A stretch of DNA of 64,000 nt from the NCBI GenBank assembly GCA_027605045.1, contig JAQFWX010000009.1, forward strand, positions 558,001 through 622,000, given 5' to 3'. Positions 21,018 through 32,756 of this stretch are shown one piece after another. Position 1 is the stretch's first letter; the number at the start of each line of letters is the position of its first letter. The notes under the pieces were generated by a model. The model was given only the letters and a program-made list of their open reading frames with translations. It searched no databases and was not told the DNA's origin. Origin of the DNA: Phallus indusiatus. Its lineage: Eukaryota; Basidiomycota; Agaricomycetes; Phallales; Phallaceae. Made by a program: the position numbers and the translations under genes.

Positions 21018-21450
21018 CGATACAATCTAAGTTATGCCAGGAACCCAATAGTTGAGCACGCACATTGTCGGAAGCAACAGGTCTGATGAATTAAGCCAGA
21101 ATACATGAAAGAACCCGGGCCGCTGAACCAGCCTACCCTCGATTAAAGAGGCAATTTGGTCTGGAACTTACGTGTGCTGGCGAGATCAATCAAATGGATA
21201 CATGATACAATTGGTCAACTTTAACTCCATCATATGTGCCCCACGGCCTCGGTAATCTTTGGAAATACTGTAGTGGCGCAGTTGCTCCTAATGCTGGACT
21301 TTCTCTGAGCAGATCCATAACCTGTGCTATCACTAATAAAGCGCAAAACGAAGCCAACCAAGAACGCATGACACCAAAATCTTCTCGTCCGCACCAATAG
21401 TGCGGAAGTGAATAAGTGTAATAGATCTAATTTGAATCAAGCGTGTACCA
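21018..21450. repeat. Diverged direct repeat, copy 2
   Basis: Second copy of the segment at 19573-20145, with the same order of blocks (GCGATACAATCT, TTGAGCACGC, GTCGGAAGCAAC, CAGCCTACCCTCGATTA, GGCGAGATCAA, AATAAAGCGCA, TTGAATCAAGCGTG) and several deletions. It precedes the dehydrogenase promoter. Confidence 0.6.
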
Positions 21451-22212
21451 GGTGTGCACTGGCACTGCAGCACAGGTTGGGAAAGATTGTTGTTTGGGCA
21501 GCAGTCATCTTTCGTTTCGATGTGAATGCCGAAATTCGGCGTCGGGTGGGTTTCGGAGAACTGCGAAGATGCCGGAACGGCACCAATTATCTTCGTGCAA
21601 GCCATTGAGATTCGCCTTCATCACCACCACACTTGAAGGAGTCGTCTTACAGTCGTTCGTCATCATCATCAGTAGTTTTTTCCGTCCTTCTTTCATGCCT
21701 TTATTCTATCCTAATCCACTAGAGCATAAGATACAATACAGTCTCGTGTTACTCCGAGTGACGGTGTTCGAATTCGTTGCGAATTCGCCGAGCAAAAGCG
21801 TGCTGCGGCAGGTTTGTTCCGCGGTTTTTTTGAGCACAGCTCGTGCCCTCTCGTCGCTCCAACCTACAAAGGACATATCACTAGGAAGCCAGATAATACA
21901 CGAGGAGTTCACATTTTGGTCAGGGCAAATGAAAAACAAGAAAAAAGAGGAAAGAGGAACAAGGAGCGCAGCCGTTCTGCTTTGGCCCAACCCTGACGGA
22001 CCTAACGGCTCACTTCGGTTTACCGAATGGGAACGATCGACTCAAAACCGGCCCCGGATAGCACCTGAGCGTGGTCACGAGATTGACGCAAAATTAAACA
22101 AGAGAATTTCTCATTGCGCAATGGAGTAAGTAAGCAAAAGTTAGCCTGTTGCCTTTCCCGTTCTATTCGGCCTTATCTCTTTTTTCTCATCTCCTCAGCG
22201 GCGTCGACGAAC

Positions 22213-23406
22213 ATGTCTCACATCCAAATAGCTATCCTCGACGACTATCAGAACGTTGCCCTCTCAATGGCGGATTGGACTGCTGTGCAGGCCAAAGCAT
22301 CTATTGACGTTTACCGTGATACCATCCATGATGAAGATGAGCTCGCCAAGCGTCTAGAACCTTACACTGTGGTACGCTTAAATAGGCTCTTTTGATATAT
22401 GAAATTCAATAAACCATCAAAAGATATGTACTATGCGTGAAAGGACAAAGATAACTGCGTCTTTATTGGACAAACTTCCCAATTTGAAGTACATTACTAC
22501 GAGTAAGGATAATACCTTTTGTGAACCTTGCTATACTTGATTAACCATGGATATACACAGCTGGTCTCGTCAATCGATCTATCGACATTAGTGCAGCGAC
22601 CAAGAAAGGCATAATCGTCACTGGAGCTTCTGGACATATGAACCCAACCAAAGAGCATATATGGGCACTGATCTTTGCGGTTGCTCGGCAAATAGCCGTA
22701 GAAGACAAAAATGTGAAGGAGGGAAATCCTCAGTGGCAAACAATAATACCATTCGGACTTGGAAAAAAAACTCTTAGCCTGCTGGGTGTAGGGAGACTCG
22801 GCACGGACGTAGCACAGGTAAGTGTTTCATATCTCTCCTGAAGTCGGGGAAGAGAAATAACACGTATGTAGGTTGCAAAACTATTTGGAATGAGAGTTAT
22901 TGGATGGTCTCCTCACTTGACCAAAGAACGTGCGGAAGCAGCTGGTGTCGAGTTGGCCGCAAGCAAAGAAGATCTTTTCAAACAGGCCGACATACTGTCT
23001 GTACACATGGTCTTAGCTCCCTCAACCGTTAATCTCGTTGGAAAAGCCGAATTTGCACTCATGAAACCGACTTCTCTGTTTATCAATACTTCACGAGGTC
23101 CAATTGTCAACGAAGAAGCTCTCCTCGATACGATGTATAACAAACGTATTGCCGGTGTTGGGTTAGATGTTTATGACATCGAACCTTTACCCCTTGATCA
23201 TCCTATAAGAAAGGCACCTATTTCGGTTCTTACGCCCCATAATGCGTATATTACTGATGACAACTATAAAGTGAGTCAATTGTTCACGAAACAAGCTTTG
23301 TAAAACATCCTCTCAAATTGATTAGGCATGGTATTCTCAAACTGCTGAAAATGTGGGCAACTTCCTGGAAGGAAGGCCGCTGAATGCAGTGTTGACTGGT
23401 GCATGA
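22213..23406 (+). CDS. D-isomer-specific 2-hydroxyacid dehydrogenase
   Basis: NAD(P)-dependent oxidoreductase acting on D-2-hydroxyacids such as glyoxylate, hydroxypyruvate or phosphoglycerate; the exact substrate cannot be told. Five exons (22213-22371, 22424-22502, 22561-22817, 22872-23270, 23326-23406) give 324 residues. Features: N-terminal IAILDDYQNVALSMADW typical of a fungal subgroup, dinucleotide-binding GVGRLG around residue 180, catalytic Arg in INTSRGPIVNE, Glu in LDVYDIEPLP and His in LTPHNAYIT. No signal or organelle peptide. Start is the only ATG before the conserved IQIAILDDY stretch. Confidence 0.9.
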
Positions 23407-23958
23407 CATATGTATTGAGTTAGACAAATTATAACGCCGAAAAATTCATTTTGGGTTAGAAGTTTTGAAATAGCGCATCTAGAACTCACAAATATAAGCC
23501 TGCAATTGCGATATCACCTTGTATCGTCAGCGGAGGCTTAATGATCTGTCAATACCCCTCACGTTGCAAGGGGTGAAGACACGTAAAGAAGTCAGTCATC
23601 ATTTGACACAAGTAAACACATGTTGTTACAATAATCTAACCTGTATACACCTTTTTCATATTGCTGTACATAAACCTGGACAACTTTGGTCAGGCAAAGG
23701 AAGTGATGAGGCGATAAATCAGCAGAAAAAAAAGCTACGCAGCCGGCCAAGCTCAATAATAAAAATCCCCCTGTTGAGCATATCTAGACGGACGTTGACA
23801 CCGTGGTATCATTATCACATTTGCTTTAAAAAAAAGAAGAGAAATAGGGTCGTTAATGAAGGAAAAGGTACGAAGCGAGAAGAAAACGTAAACAATGACA
23901 CTACGTGTACCGCTTGTCAGCAGTTTAATCGTTAAGTGAAAAAAGGGGGGCTTACAAG
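23407..23958. other. Convergent intergenic region, no gene seen
   Basis: About 550 bp between the 3' ends of the dehydrogenase and SPF30 genes. An open frame of 138 codons at 23519-23935 lacks any family features and is rich in A-runs; I regard it as non-coding. Confidence 0.45.
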
Positions 23959-24726
23959 TTATGCGGTTTCTTCGGTCGGAACGAAGACGTGTTTACCCCG
24001 TGATAAAACTTCCGTCATGCCTTTGCCACTATTGGTAACGCCAACTAAAATTGCAAAGTTACTAAATAGAATCACAAGCAAACACCACGTGGAACGACGC
24101 GTACCTTTGCCGTAAGGATTATCAGGAGTCTTAAAGATGCTCCTGCCAGATACACCAGCGATATTGACACCTTTCTTCTCTGCTTTTTTGGTAAACTTCT
24201 GCCAAGTCGCCTGTTTAGCAACTTGCTCTTGAGCTTTCTGTGCACGGATTTCCATTTTCTTTTCATTCTTCTTCTTCTTTTTCTCTCGTTCGTCTTCGTC
24301 GTCCTTCGACATCTTTCGCTTAGCCGACGTTTTTTGATCGTACGATGGGGGTAAGGGTTTTAACGCTGCGGCAGTAAGCAATTCGGTGCTATTGTATCCT
24401 TTGAAGACCACACTGTACACTCTGTTTTCCGCTGATCCACCAACTGATGTCACTCGAGCAGGATACCATCCACCATCGCCTGAATACTTGGCCAACACTT
24501 CATCTCCAGCAGCAAATGCTTTGGCCGATGCGGTCAACAAAGCAGCCTTTCGATTAGCTTCCGCTTTACTCGCTTCTGCTTGTGCTATGGCTTCTTTTGT
24601 AAGCTCGATGAGAGATTTTAACTCATCACAAAGGGTAATGAGTTCTTTGTTTGTTGGGTCGGCCGCTAACGCCATTTCTGCTTGCTGAAGTTGCACTTGG
24701 AAAGTTTCAAGTTCAGAGGCGTCCAT
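23959..24726 (-). CDS. Tudor-domain splicing factor SPF30 (SMNDC1-like)
   Basis: Nuclear splicing factor that binds symmetrically dimethylated arginines of Sm proteins through a Tudor domain and helps form the tri-snRNP. Two exons (24726-24105, 24044-23959) give 235 residues. N-terminal coiled coil (LETFQVQLQQAEMAL; LCDELKSLIELTKEA), Tudor domain at about 75-130 (FAAGDEVLAKYSGDGGWYPA, YSVVFKGYNSTELL), a basic KKKKKNEKK stretch, and the conserved C-terminus SIFKTPDNPYGKVGVTNSGKG. The 60-nt intron has no stop and is a multiple of three, so retention would add 20 residues. It shares a 736-bp divergent upstream region with the decarboxylase. Confidence 0.88.
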   Translation of the reverse strand: MDASELETFQVQLQQAEMALAADPTNKELITLCDELKSLIELTKEAIAQAEASKAEANRKAALLTASAKAFAAGDEVLAKYSGDGGWYPARVTSVGGSAENRVYSVVFKGYNSTELLTAAALKPLPPSYDQKTSAKRKMSKDDEDEREKKKKKNEKKMEIRAQKAQEQVAKQATWQKFTKKAEKKGVNIAGVSGRSIFKTPDNPYGKGTRRSTWCLLVILFSNFAILVGVTNSGKGMTEVLSRGKHVFVPTEETA

Positions 24727-25462
24727 TATGAGAATAATAAAGAATTGAAGAGTAGAGAATGGTCGGACAAGGGGAAGTGGCGAGAGGCAGGAGGAGATAA
24801 GCGTCAGTGTCACAGCAAATGTCACGATTGCGTAATCACCCAATCACTAACTCTCGTAACCTTCTCATCAACTTTCCATGATTTCCCGAAGACGAAAGAG
24901 TTTCCGAGAAATGCTCGTGCCTTTTAGTCAGGATAATGGAAGCACGAAAAAATTGACCGTGTTATACGGTCCTATGGTCCTTTCCGGGTCCGAAGATGGG
25001 CTTGCTTCTTGCACCGGCGAATGATAATGCAGCATCCGAAAGTTGTACGAATGTGGCTTTGGCTTAAACATCTTTTATTAATTTCTTCCGATTCGCATAT
25101 TCTTACTTTTCGTGCCACAGAACTTTCAAAACCCCTGAACTTGGAAAAAAAACACGAGGCCTCGAATCGTGCATTGTATAATACGTATTTTATATATGTA
25201 AGCGACACTATTCCAAATGATGCTTTACACGTATTATATCAATGGCAACTTGGGCAAAAGGTGTCGTTACGAATGAAACTCAGCGATGCGTGTGCCATTT
25301 GTATGCTATTGGTACAATGACCAACATCGTGACGAGTCAATTGATATCTATTTCTCACCCGAAAATCGCGCTGACAAATCGACTGAACAAATTCGAAATC
25401 TTCTTCAGCTTCTTCTTTATCAATATTACTATCAAGATACAAGCCGTTCAAGTAGAGGTATT
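24727..25462. promoter_or_regulatory. Divergent promoter region of SPF30 and the decarboxylase
   Basis: 736 bp between two divergent start codons. It is AT-rich near the decarboxylase with no clear TATA box I would defend. Overlapping short open frames on both strands are unsupported. Confidence 0.4.
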
Positions 25463-27439
25463 ATGGACTTGGAAGGGTACTCGACTTGCTTGTTTTCGTA
25501 CATACTTAGCGATTCATCGAGGTATTTAGTTTCCGGAAAGCTGGACATGACGCGGTCGACAGGATCTGCAGTTATCTACAAACACTAGAAGATGGAAGGC
25601 TCGTACCCGATGTTTTGCCTGGATACTTGAGGAAGGAATTGCCTGGTGTGCTCATTTGTATTCCCGATACTTCTCTTATACTGACCGTGCGAATGAATTG
25701 AAGATGCTGCTCCTGAAAAGGGTGAACCTTTTGAACAAATTGCTGGTGACTTCGAGAAGCTCATTTTACCAGGTGTGCTTCATAACTAGACCCAGTAGTA
25801 TGCATATGTATATGCGCCTAACCATCCCAACTTATTAGGAATTATGAACTGGCAACATCCTTTATTCTTTGCATGGTTTCCAACAGCTGGCACGTATGAG
25901 AGCATATTAGGAGATTTGTATTCCAGCAGTGTTTCCAATCCAGGTTTTAACTGGAATTGTAGCCCCGCTTGCACCGAATTGGAAGTAGTAGTCATGGACT
26001 GGTCAGCCAAGCTTTTTCACCTAGACGATGTCTTCTTGAATTCATCCCGTGTCGGCGGAGGGGTTATACAAACTACAGCATCTGATGCAGCATTAGTGGC
26101 AATGGTTGCCGCTAGAGCAAGTTATCAGCGGCGACATCCAGAAATTCCAATGGAAAAATTATTAATCTATTTCACTACAGCGACACACGCTTTAGGTGTC
26201 AAAACTGGTCTTATATTAGGACTCAAATGTCGAGCCCTTGAAGTCAGAGCTGAAGATAATTATAGCCTTCGCGGAGAAGAGCTGTCAGCTGCCATTGAAG
26301 AAGATCGCGCGGCAGGGTTGCATCCATTTGTTTTGGGTCAGTAATAATGAATATGCTGATATAACTTCCCCCTAAGATGATAATCGAAATAGTTGCTACA
26401 GTGGGAACCACTGGTGTTGGCGCCGTTGATAGAATAGATGAGCTAGGGCCTATAAGTATGCAAGAGAGCTTCTTTCAATTTACAGTAAATTTGAAATTGA
26501 CGCTCTTCCTTTTTTTTAAACTCTGTATGAAAAAATAAAGCGCGGAACAACGGCCTTTGGCTGCATGTTGATGCAGCATGGGCTGGAGTGGCACTAGCCT
26601 GCCCGGAATTTCACGAAGCTTGTCATCTGAAAGAAATCAATGTCTACGCAGATTCTTTCTGCACTAATTTTCACAAGGTAAATTTCAAACATTGCTTAAT
26701 TCTATGATAGTAATGACATTATTTAATAACTAGTGGGGTCTTGTGAACTTTGACGCATCCGCTTTGTGGGTTCGAAATCGGTTATTACTGACGGAAGCGC
26801 TGGATTATTCGCCTAGTTATCTGAAAAGCGATGAAGGTTTGAATATCTTCCCGAAACTGTACATTCTGGCTTACATTTACCCACCCCCGCAGGAGAGGTT
26901 ATTGATTACAGGAACTGGCAACTGGCCCTGGGCCGTCGTTTCCGTTCTGTGAAAGTATGGTTCGTTCTCAGGAGTTACGGCATTGAAGGGTTTAAAAACC
27001 ATCTGAAAAAGGTCAGCAGGCTTGTCGTGAATGATCGGGAAGCATTTCGATACTAACCTTGAGTCTACCTGTTTGAAAGGGTATTGTATTAGCTGAGCAA
27101 TTTCGGGCACTAATTCGATCCGATTCGCGCTTTGAGATTGTCTCGCCTCCGTTCTTGACTTTGACAGTCTTTCGAATCCTTCCTATTGAATCAAACGACG
27201 TCCATGAAAATGACGTGAAGGATAATACATCGCTAAATCCTTTGAACCACATCTTTCATAACAGAATTTCCGCCGCGGGACTCTTTTTGACATCTATTGT
27301 CTTGGATGGAGTGTTCTGTATCCGTCTGGCAATTGGATCTCAAAGGACCGAAGAAAAACATATTGAAAAAATATGGGGTATTCTTTGTAACGAGATCGGA
27401 CCGGCAACAATGGAATGGTTGGCAAACCACAAGTCATGA
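25463..27439 (+). CDS. Aromatic-L-amino-acid decarboxylase (group II PLP enzyme)
   Basis: Pyridoxal-phosphate decarboxylase that converts an aromatic amino acid to the amine. Nine exons give 492 residues, the usual length; exon 1 is only 14 nt (25463-25476). Family landmarks: [54 protein letters not shown], the His of [13 protein letters not shown] that stacks on PLP (normally S-x-x-A-H-x-S), [28 protein letters not shown] with the Asp that binds the pyridine nitrogen, and NFHKWGLVNFD with the PLP-binding Lys. Exon 6 begins at 26541. Whether it prefers Trp, Tyr or DOPA cannot be read from sequence. No secondary-metabolite genes lie next to it. Confidence 0.9.
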
Positions 27440-27683
27440 GTTTCGAATAATTTAAACCTGAACCGGTCACGTTTAGTCCGCTGTCTCTGAAACTTTGGTT
27501 TATAAGTACATACATAAAGATCACTCACGTCCAGACAAACATAGAATTTGTGCTTTGACAGGAGGCAGTTTTTACCCCTTTTAGTCTGGTTGCCAAATAC
27601 AATGATTATTTTGTTGCGTGTCAGCAATAATACATGAATGAATAATACATCTCTTGTAATTGACGTTGCGTGTTAAACTGAAG

Positions 27684-29662
27684 ATGACTCTGACTCGTAC
27701 TTTTCAAGCGGCGCCGACCTGCCGGATCGATGTCTCGCGGAATGTCGGTAGCATGCTTTGCAAGTTCCGACGTGTTCAAGCTCTTTCTAGTTCGCGATTC
27801 TCAAATACAAACATATGGCTACCCAATCGAAAAATATCAATATCACGTCGTTTTCATGACACTGTAGTTTCTACCGAAATTGCGTCGTCGCGATTGCAGT
27901 TATCTCCATTGATTCCACCGAGAGAATCGTTCGCTCAAGATCACAGTCAAGATCACAACAGTGCAGTCCATGAGGCAAATGACCCGGAGCTATTACCGGA
28001 TTTTGCTCTGCTAGGTGTACGCAAGTCCGTTCGCGCTGCTTTGCATGAAGCATTTCCAAATATTCGATCGCCAACTGCGTGTCAAACTGCGTTCATACCG
28101 GCTATTCTTCAACGGAACGATGTCATATTGAGAGATAGAACGGGAACCGGAAAGTAAGTAATATGACACTAGTGCGCATATGTCGTAAATAAGAAAAAAA
28201 AAGTTCTCACTGATAACCAAAATTTTTTTTTCATGAAAGGACCCTTGGTCTTATTCTGGCCCTTCTTTCCAAAACTCGTGCTACGCGGCCACGTCTCTCC
28301 TTCAGAGAAAGATCACAATTGGCCAAGAGACCTATTACAAGCATGATCATTGTTCCGCATCGGGATTTGGCTTTCCAATTAATGCAATGGATCAGGCAGC
28401 TCTGCCCCCATAACCTCGAGTCCTCTCTCGATTCAATAGGACAGGTCTGTGTGCGTGGCTTACCTGAACTGCCTCTTGACGTCCAAGTTCGGAAACTCCG
28501 TGAACAAGCTCCTCATATATTGATCGGAACGCCTCAGGGGATTCTTGATATCATGGAGAAGGACAAAGGCGTTTTACAAATCCCAACCTTGGATACAGTC
28601 GTACTAGACGAAGCTGATTATCTTCTTCCCGTGCCTGGCCGACACAGTTCTCCCAAAGATAAACGAAATTGGGAAAGACATCCTCCGCCGACGCTGACTA
28701 TCCTAAATGAACTGTTTAATGCTAGGTCGAAGGTCGATCAAGCAAATGGATCCACGCCCTGGCGATGGCCATTACAAGCTGTATTCATATCAGCTACACT
28801 CCGTCGTCATTTTCGATTTTTCTTATTTGGCAAAACCAAGTGGATGGGCCGATATTCTGAGACGGTCAAACTTGACTTTCACAAAACAATGACGATAACC
28901 GGACCGAATTCCGTTCGACACCATGGATTGGTCGTTGCGGAAGATGGGTCGGTATTTAACTCCAAATTCGTCTCACAACCTTTGGACTCTGTTGAAGACG
29001 AGGAAGCGCGCAACCATTCGACCGATAAAGAAGAAAAGAAAATGATGAACGCCAGCATATCTTCCCCTGGTAACTTGAGATTTTTTTTCTTTTTCTTTTA
29101 ATAGTTACGTATAGATGAATCTATTACTGAATTGGGCATGGCAGGTCGTGTATTGAATGCCAACTTGCTTGAGGCAATAGCCACAACGTTCGCGCTGGAC
29201 GTTCCAAAGGTGGCATTACTTGTTCTTCCATCAAGTGCACCGGTCAAATCGGTTCTTGAAGAATTAAGAGATATGGGCATAGACGCGCGCAGCATCAATT
29301 TACACGATGAAGATCGAGGTAAACCGGATCTCATTAAGAGCACCCTGAAAAAATTCCATAGCCAGCCACCGCGACGAGCCAAAAAAGAAGACGGAAGGGA
29401 TGAAAAGGAGGAAGCACCCTACCTGTTGGTAACCACGATCGCCTCTGTTCGAGGCCTTGATTTCCCAGAGATGACACATGTGTTTCTGGCGGGCATCCCT
29501 GAAGAACCTGACGACTACTTGCACGCCGCTGGACGAGTGGGACGGTTTGGGCGAGAAGGCAAAGTGGTAACGTTTTTCGAAGGGAAGGAGGAACAGAAGG
29601 CGGCGATTCTGTTCAAACAATTAAAAATTAGTCTTTCAGAGTTTGAGCATGTCCGAGTTTAG
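27684..29662 (+). CDS. Mitochondrial DEAD-box RNA helicase (MRH4-like)
   Basis: ATP-dependent RNA helicase, probably acting in mitochondrial ribosome assembly if the MRH4 assignment is right. Three exons (27684-28153, 28240-29069, 29115-29662) give 615 residues. The basic, Ser/Arg-rich N-terminus with RRVQALSSSRFS and ISISRRFHDT fits a mitochondrial presequence. Motifs in order: Q-like motif SPTACQTAFIPAIL, Walker A DRTGTGKT (split by intron 1), PHRDLAFQL (Ia), GTPQGILD (Ib), VVLDEADYLLP (II), FISATLRRHFRFFL (III), VTTIASVRGLDFP (V) and HAAGRVGRFGREG (VI). Motif VI has HAAGR where most DEAD-box proteins have HRxGR, as is seen in divergent mitochondrial members. The subfamily name is less certain than the helicase call. 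Confidence 0.82.
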
Positions 29663-29941
29663 AGTTATGTGTATGTCGTAAAATATAAAAGTAATAATGT
29701 ACTTATGATAGTGATAATAATTATAATTATAATGATGATAATGCTATCAGAAGTAAAGAAGAAACCTCCGTTTGACCCGTGCGCCAATCGGCACCCGGCC
29801 GCGCTGAGCCTGCGACCTAGCATCATCACACCAGCTCACTCCCGTGAGACTATACTTATCCTAGCCAGTCATTACTGGCCCTAACGCTCGTTTCTTTTCC
29901 TTTTCTTCTTTCTTTCCGTTATCCTACTCAAGCGACTTGGG

Positions 29942-32756
29942 ATGGCTCGAATCAGCCACTTTTTGCTGTTCCTCCTGTTGCATTGGGTCGTCGTCGTCGC
30001 TGCTCTTCCGCAACAGCAGTCCTCTCAAAGCTCCAGCAGTGGTTCATCGTCTGCAGCTCCGTCAAGTAGCAGCAGCAGCATAATGGAAATTCGACTTCAT
30101 CTGCGTCATCTTCCTCTTCAGTTACTACTATCGTAACTTCCACACCCGTGGCAACAAGGACGATCGTTACAGATGGACACACCAACTTTGTGACGTCCTT
30201 TTCGCCTACAACCGTTTTCTCAACGATCGAAACTCACTCTTCTTCATCGACGACTACAACGACTTCAACCACCACTTCACCCTCTCCAACTGTATCCTCT
30301 GGCCCAGTACTCGACACTACACTAGACCCGGGTTTCGGTGTTTTGGGTGCCTTGTTGATCCTCACAGGTCTTCCGAGCGCTTTCCTAGGCCACAAAAACC
30401 GATGGTTTGCACATGCCTTTCTATTAACGGGTGCAAAGCACAATATCTAAAATGTGAAATTTGACACAGGTCTTCTTTTTTCCTGATGGGATTTTACACT
30501 CTTTCTCTGATTTGCCTGGCTCTGATACTCAAATTCGGCGTTTTGGTAGCCGTCCACCCTCCGTCTACAACCCTTCGCGGTCTCTTTGTCCTAGCATGCG
30601 GTGTCGCCGGTATTGCCGGTGGTGGTATTAGTATCTTTTTTTGGCAGCAGACAAAGTATTTCATTGGTGCCTGGGGCGGTTTCTCCGTTGGTCTATGGGT
30701 CCAAACGTTCCGAAGCGGCGGGCTCATTCATGCCATTGGCTTTCAATGGATATTGTACGCAGGCGAGTATTCTTACTAATAATAATTCAATTATGTTGGC
30801 TTAAATCATTGCATATCTAGCTTGTGCAACCGTTGGTTTTGTATTATGCACGGTGCCTAGGCTTCATTATCACACAATGATTCTTGGAACGGCCTTTACG
30901 GGTGCTTCAGTTTTCATGTTAGGTGTCGACTGTTATTCAACCGCTGGTTTGAAGGAAGTAAGTTCTAAGCAAAAAAAGGTCACGAACACGTTATTGACTC
31001 AAAACACCCCCAGTTTTATATTTATAATCTGGGGTTCAAATCACTATTTCCTAAATTTGCCGATACGCAATTCCCACTTTCGCAAACTATGGCAATTGAA
31101 ATTGGCTTGATCGCCGCAGTAGCTCTTGCAGGAACTGCGATACAGTTGCAAGTTCTTCAAACTCTTAGACGGAAGTTGGCAGAGATCAATGCCGAAGAAG
31201 AGAAACGCGAAAAATTGGCTGAAGACAAGGCAGTCAAAAGATTTGAACATGTCCAGAACGATCTAGATGAATGGGAGAAGGAACATGGCAAGGCGATGAA
31301 ACGTTCCGAGTCCGATTCGAACGCTCCTCTGATTGGCAAGGATATTGAGGACCCTCCTCCATCTACGCCCGGTGGCGAATCTATTACGGCCGTTGGACAC
31401 CCTCGACAACGAACGAGATCGGGTCTTTCCGATTATGGAATGCCTCAAGAAAGACCGTTGTCGCGCTTCAGCCAAACGCCGGGCCTTTTGCCTGCCATGA
31501 ATTTGGGCATGGGTTTAGATTCGGAAATACCAGGTAGCATGGTTACACCAGAGATGAAGATGAATGACCCGGATTTGCTTGCGAAAGAGTCGCTTTTAGC
31601 TGAAATTCAGACTATTCGTCGGTCTATCGACGCTCTCAAGAGCGAAGCGGGTTCAATATCCGGAGACTCCAGACGGCATTCAATGTCGCTCCACTCCCGA
31701 ACTCTTAGTGGAGAATTAGGACATCAGACACAGAATGGTTCTCTCGGTGCCTCTCGTCCTAGGGAAAGAGTGCGATCTATGGACGTCTTTAGCACATTGA
31801 ACGATCGCGATCAGAACGTCGCCGATGGGCTAGGAATAGGCCGTCCGAATAGCACACCCTTGAAAGATGACGACTGGGATGCCTACCTCCGCGAACGCAA
31901 ACTCTTCCAACCACCTTCAGGTACCACCGCACCCATCGCACCAACCTATGTTGCCCCTATGCCTCGATCCTCCACTGCAGCTGTTCAACTCCCGGATGCT
32001 GTTAGTCAGGCTCTTGCTGCTCGTAAAGCGCGTGAAAACGCAATCGATCCATCGTCCACCGATGATGAACGTGTCGTCGGTGCCGGTACATCAAAACGAT
32101 CCCCGTATGCCGATCCTCCTTCTAAACCTTCTGCAGGACCTCGCAGGACAAATAGTCTTGGTCCCGTTAACATTCTTCCTCCCCGTGCACCCAAAGCCGA
32201 GAAAAACGAGCCGGAAGCAGCTCCAGCCCAGCGCACTTTCACGTATGAAGAGCTTCTTGAACGCCATCAAGCCAAATTGCGGTCGTTACAAGAGCCTGTT
32301 AGTAAGCGTGAAAAAGAAGAAGCTCAGTTGGTTACTGAGAAAGCTCGGTGGGAGAAGAGACAGGCGGCTGAAAAGCAGGCTATGACTCGTAAACAGGCTG
32401 AAAAGGAAGCTGCATTGGCGAAGAAGGCGAAAGAGGACAGTCAAAGATCTAAAGGTGAACCTGGTGGAAACGGCGGCAACGTTCGACCTCCAAGTATGAG
32501 CTTGGATAAACTTGGAAAAGGATCGGGCGGTAAACGTATGTCTAGTGCTAAAGTGGAGGAATGGAAAAAGTATCAAGAGGGCGTTTCAGCTTCAACGTCA
32601 GATAAACGGAATCCTCCATCGTCTTCTAGACGTCGAGTCGCCGATGAGCAAGGCGTCTTACCTTTCCCGAATACAACTAACGCAAACACTGCTCCTGCTC
32701 GCGGAGCTTCCACTGCGGATCAACAACGCCGACGTCGTCGCGATCCGACAGCTTAG
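29942..32756 (+). CDS. DUF4203 (TM7S3/TM198-like) multi-pass membrane protein
   Basis: Function unknown. Five exons (29942-30065, 30122-30404, 30470-30762, 30821-30957, 31014-32756) give 859 residues. N-terminal signal peptide (FLLFLLLHWVVVVAALP), a Ser/Thr-rich extracellular region, then about seven membrane segments between residues ~115 and ~335 (FGVLGALLILTGLPSAFLG; LICLALILKFGVLVAV; GLFVLACGVAGIAGGGISIF; FIGAWGGFSVGLWVQTF; ATVGFVLCTVPRL; IEIGLIAAVALAGTAI) and a 500-residue cytosolic tail. The tail has coiled-coil and Lys/Glu-rich segments (LRRKLAEINAEEEKREKLAE; EKQAMTRKQAEKEAALAKKA). Intron 3 (30763-30820) uses a GC donor, GCGAGT. The intron-1 model fixes a frame break at the Ser-repeat. 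Confidence 0.82.

Larger units (their letters stand above)
19260..22212. other. Long intergenic region with repeats
   Basis: Nearly 3 kb without a supported gene, between the divergently transcribed GPI protein and 2-hydroxyacid dehydrogenase genes. Contents are the direct and inverted repeats listed separately. A 228-codon open frame at 21443-22129 lacks an ATG start at its 5' end and shows no family features. Confidence 0.5.

Noticed and set aside
21443..22129. 228-codon open frame upstream of the 2-hydroxyacid dehydrogenase
   Set aside because: It does not start with ATG, shows no family signature, runs through repeat copy 2 and ends just before the dehydrogenase promoter. Long chance frame is the simplest reading.
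23519..23935. 138-codon frame between the dehydrogenase and SPF30
   Set aside because: Amino-acid composition is random with poly-Lys from A-runs; lies in the convergent 3' region of two genes.
24727..24843. Upstream extension of SPF30 from an ATG at 24843
   Set aside because: The extra 39 residues are hydrophobic and unlike the family; ATG at 24726 begins the conserved coiled-coil.
25009..25588. Overlapping frames of about 100 codons in the SPF30-decarboxylase gap
   Set aside because: No features; the decarboxylase start is fixed by a 14-nt exon at 25463 and conserved [12 protein letters not shown] after splicing.
25463..32756. Possible secondary-metabolite cluster around the aromatic amino-acid decarboxylase
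   Set aside because: Neighbours are SPF30, a DEAD-box helicase and a DUF4203 protein; no P450, methyltransferase, kinase or other tailoring enzyme is present.
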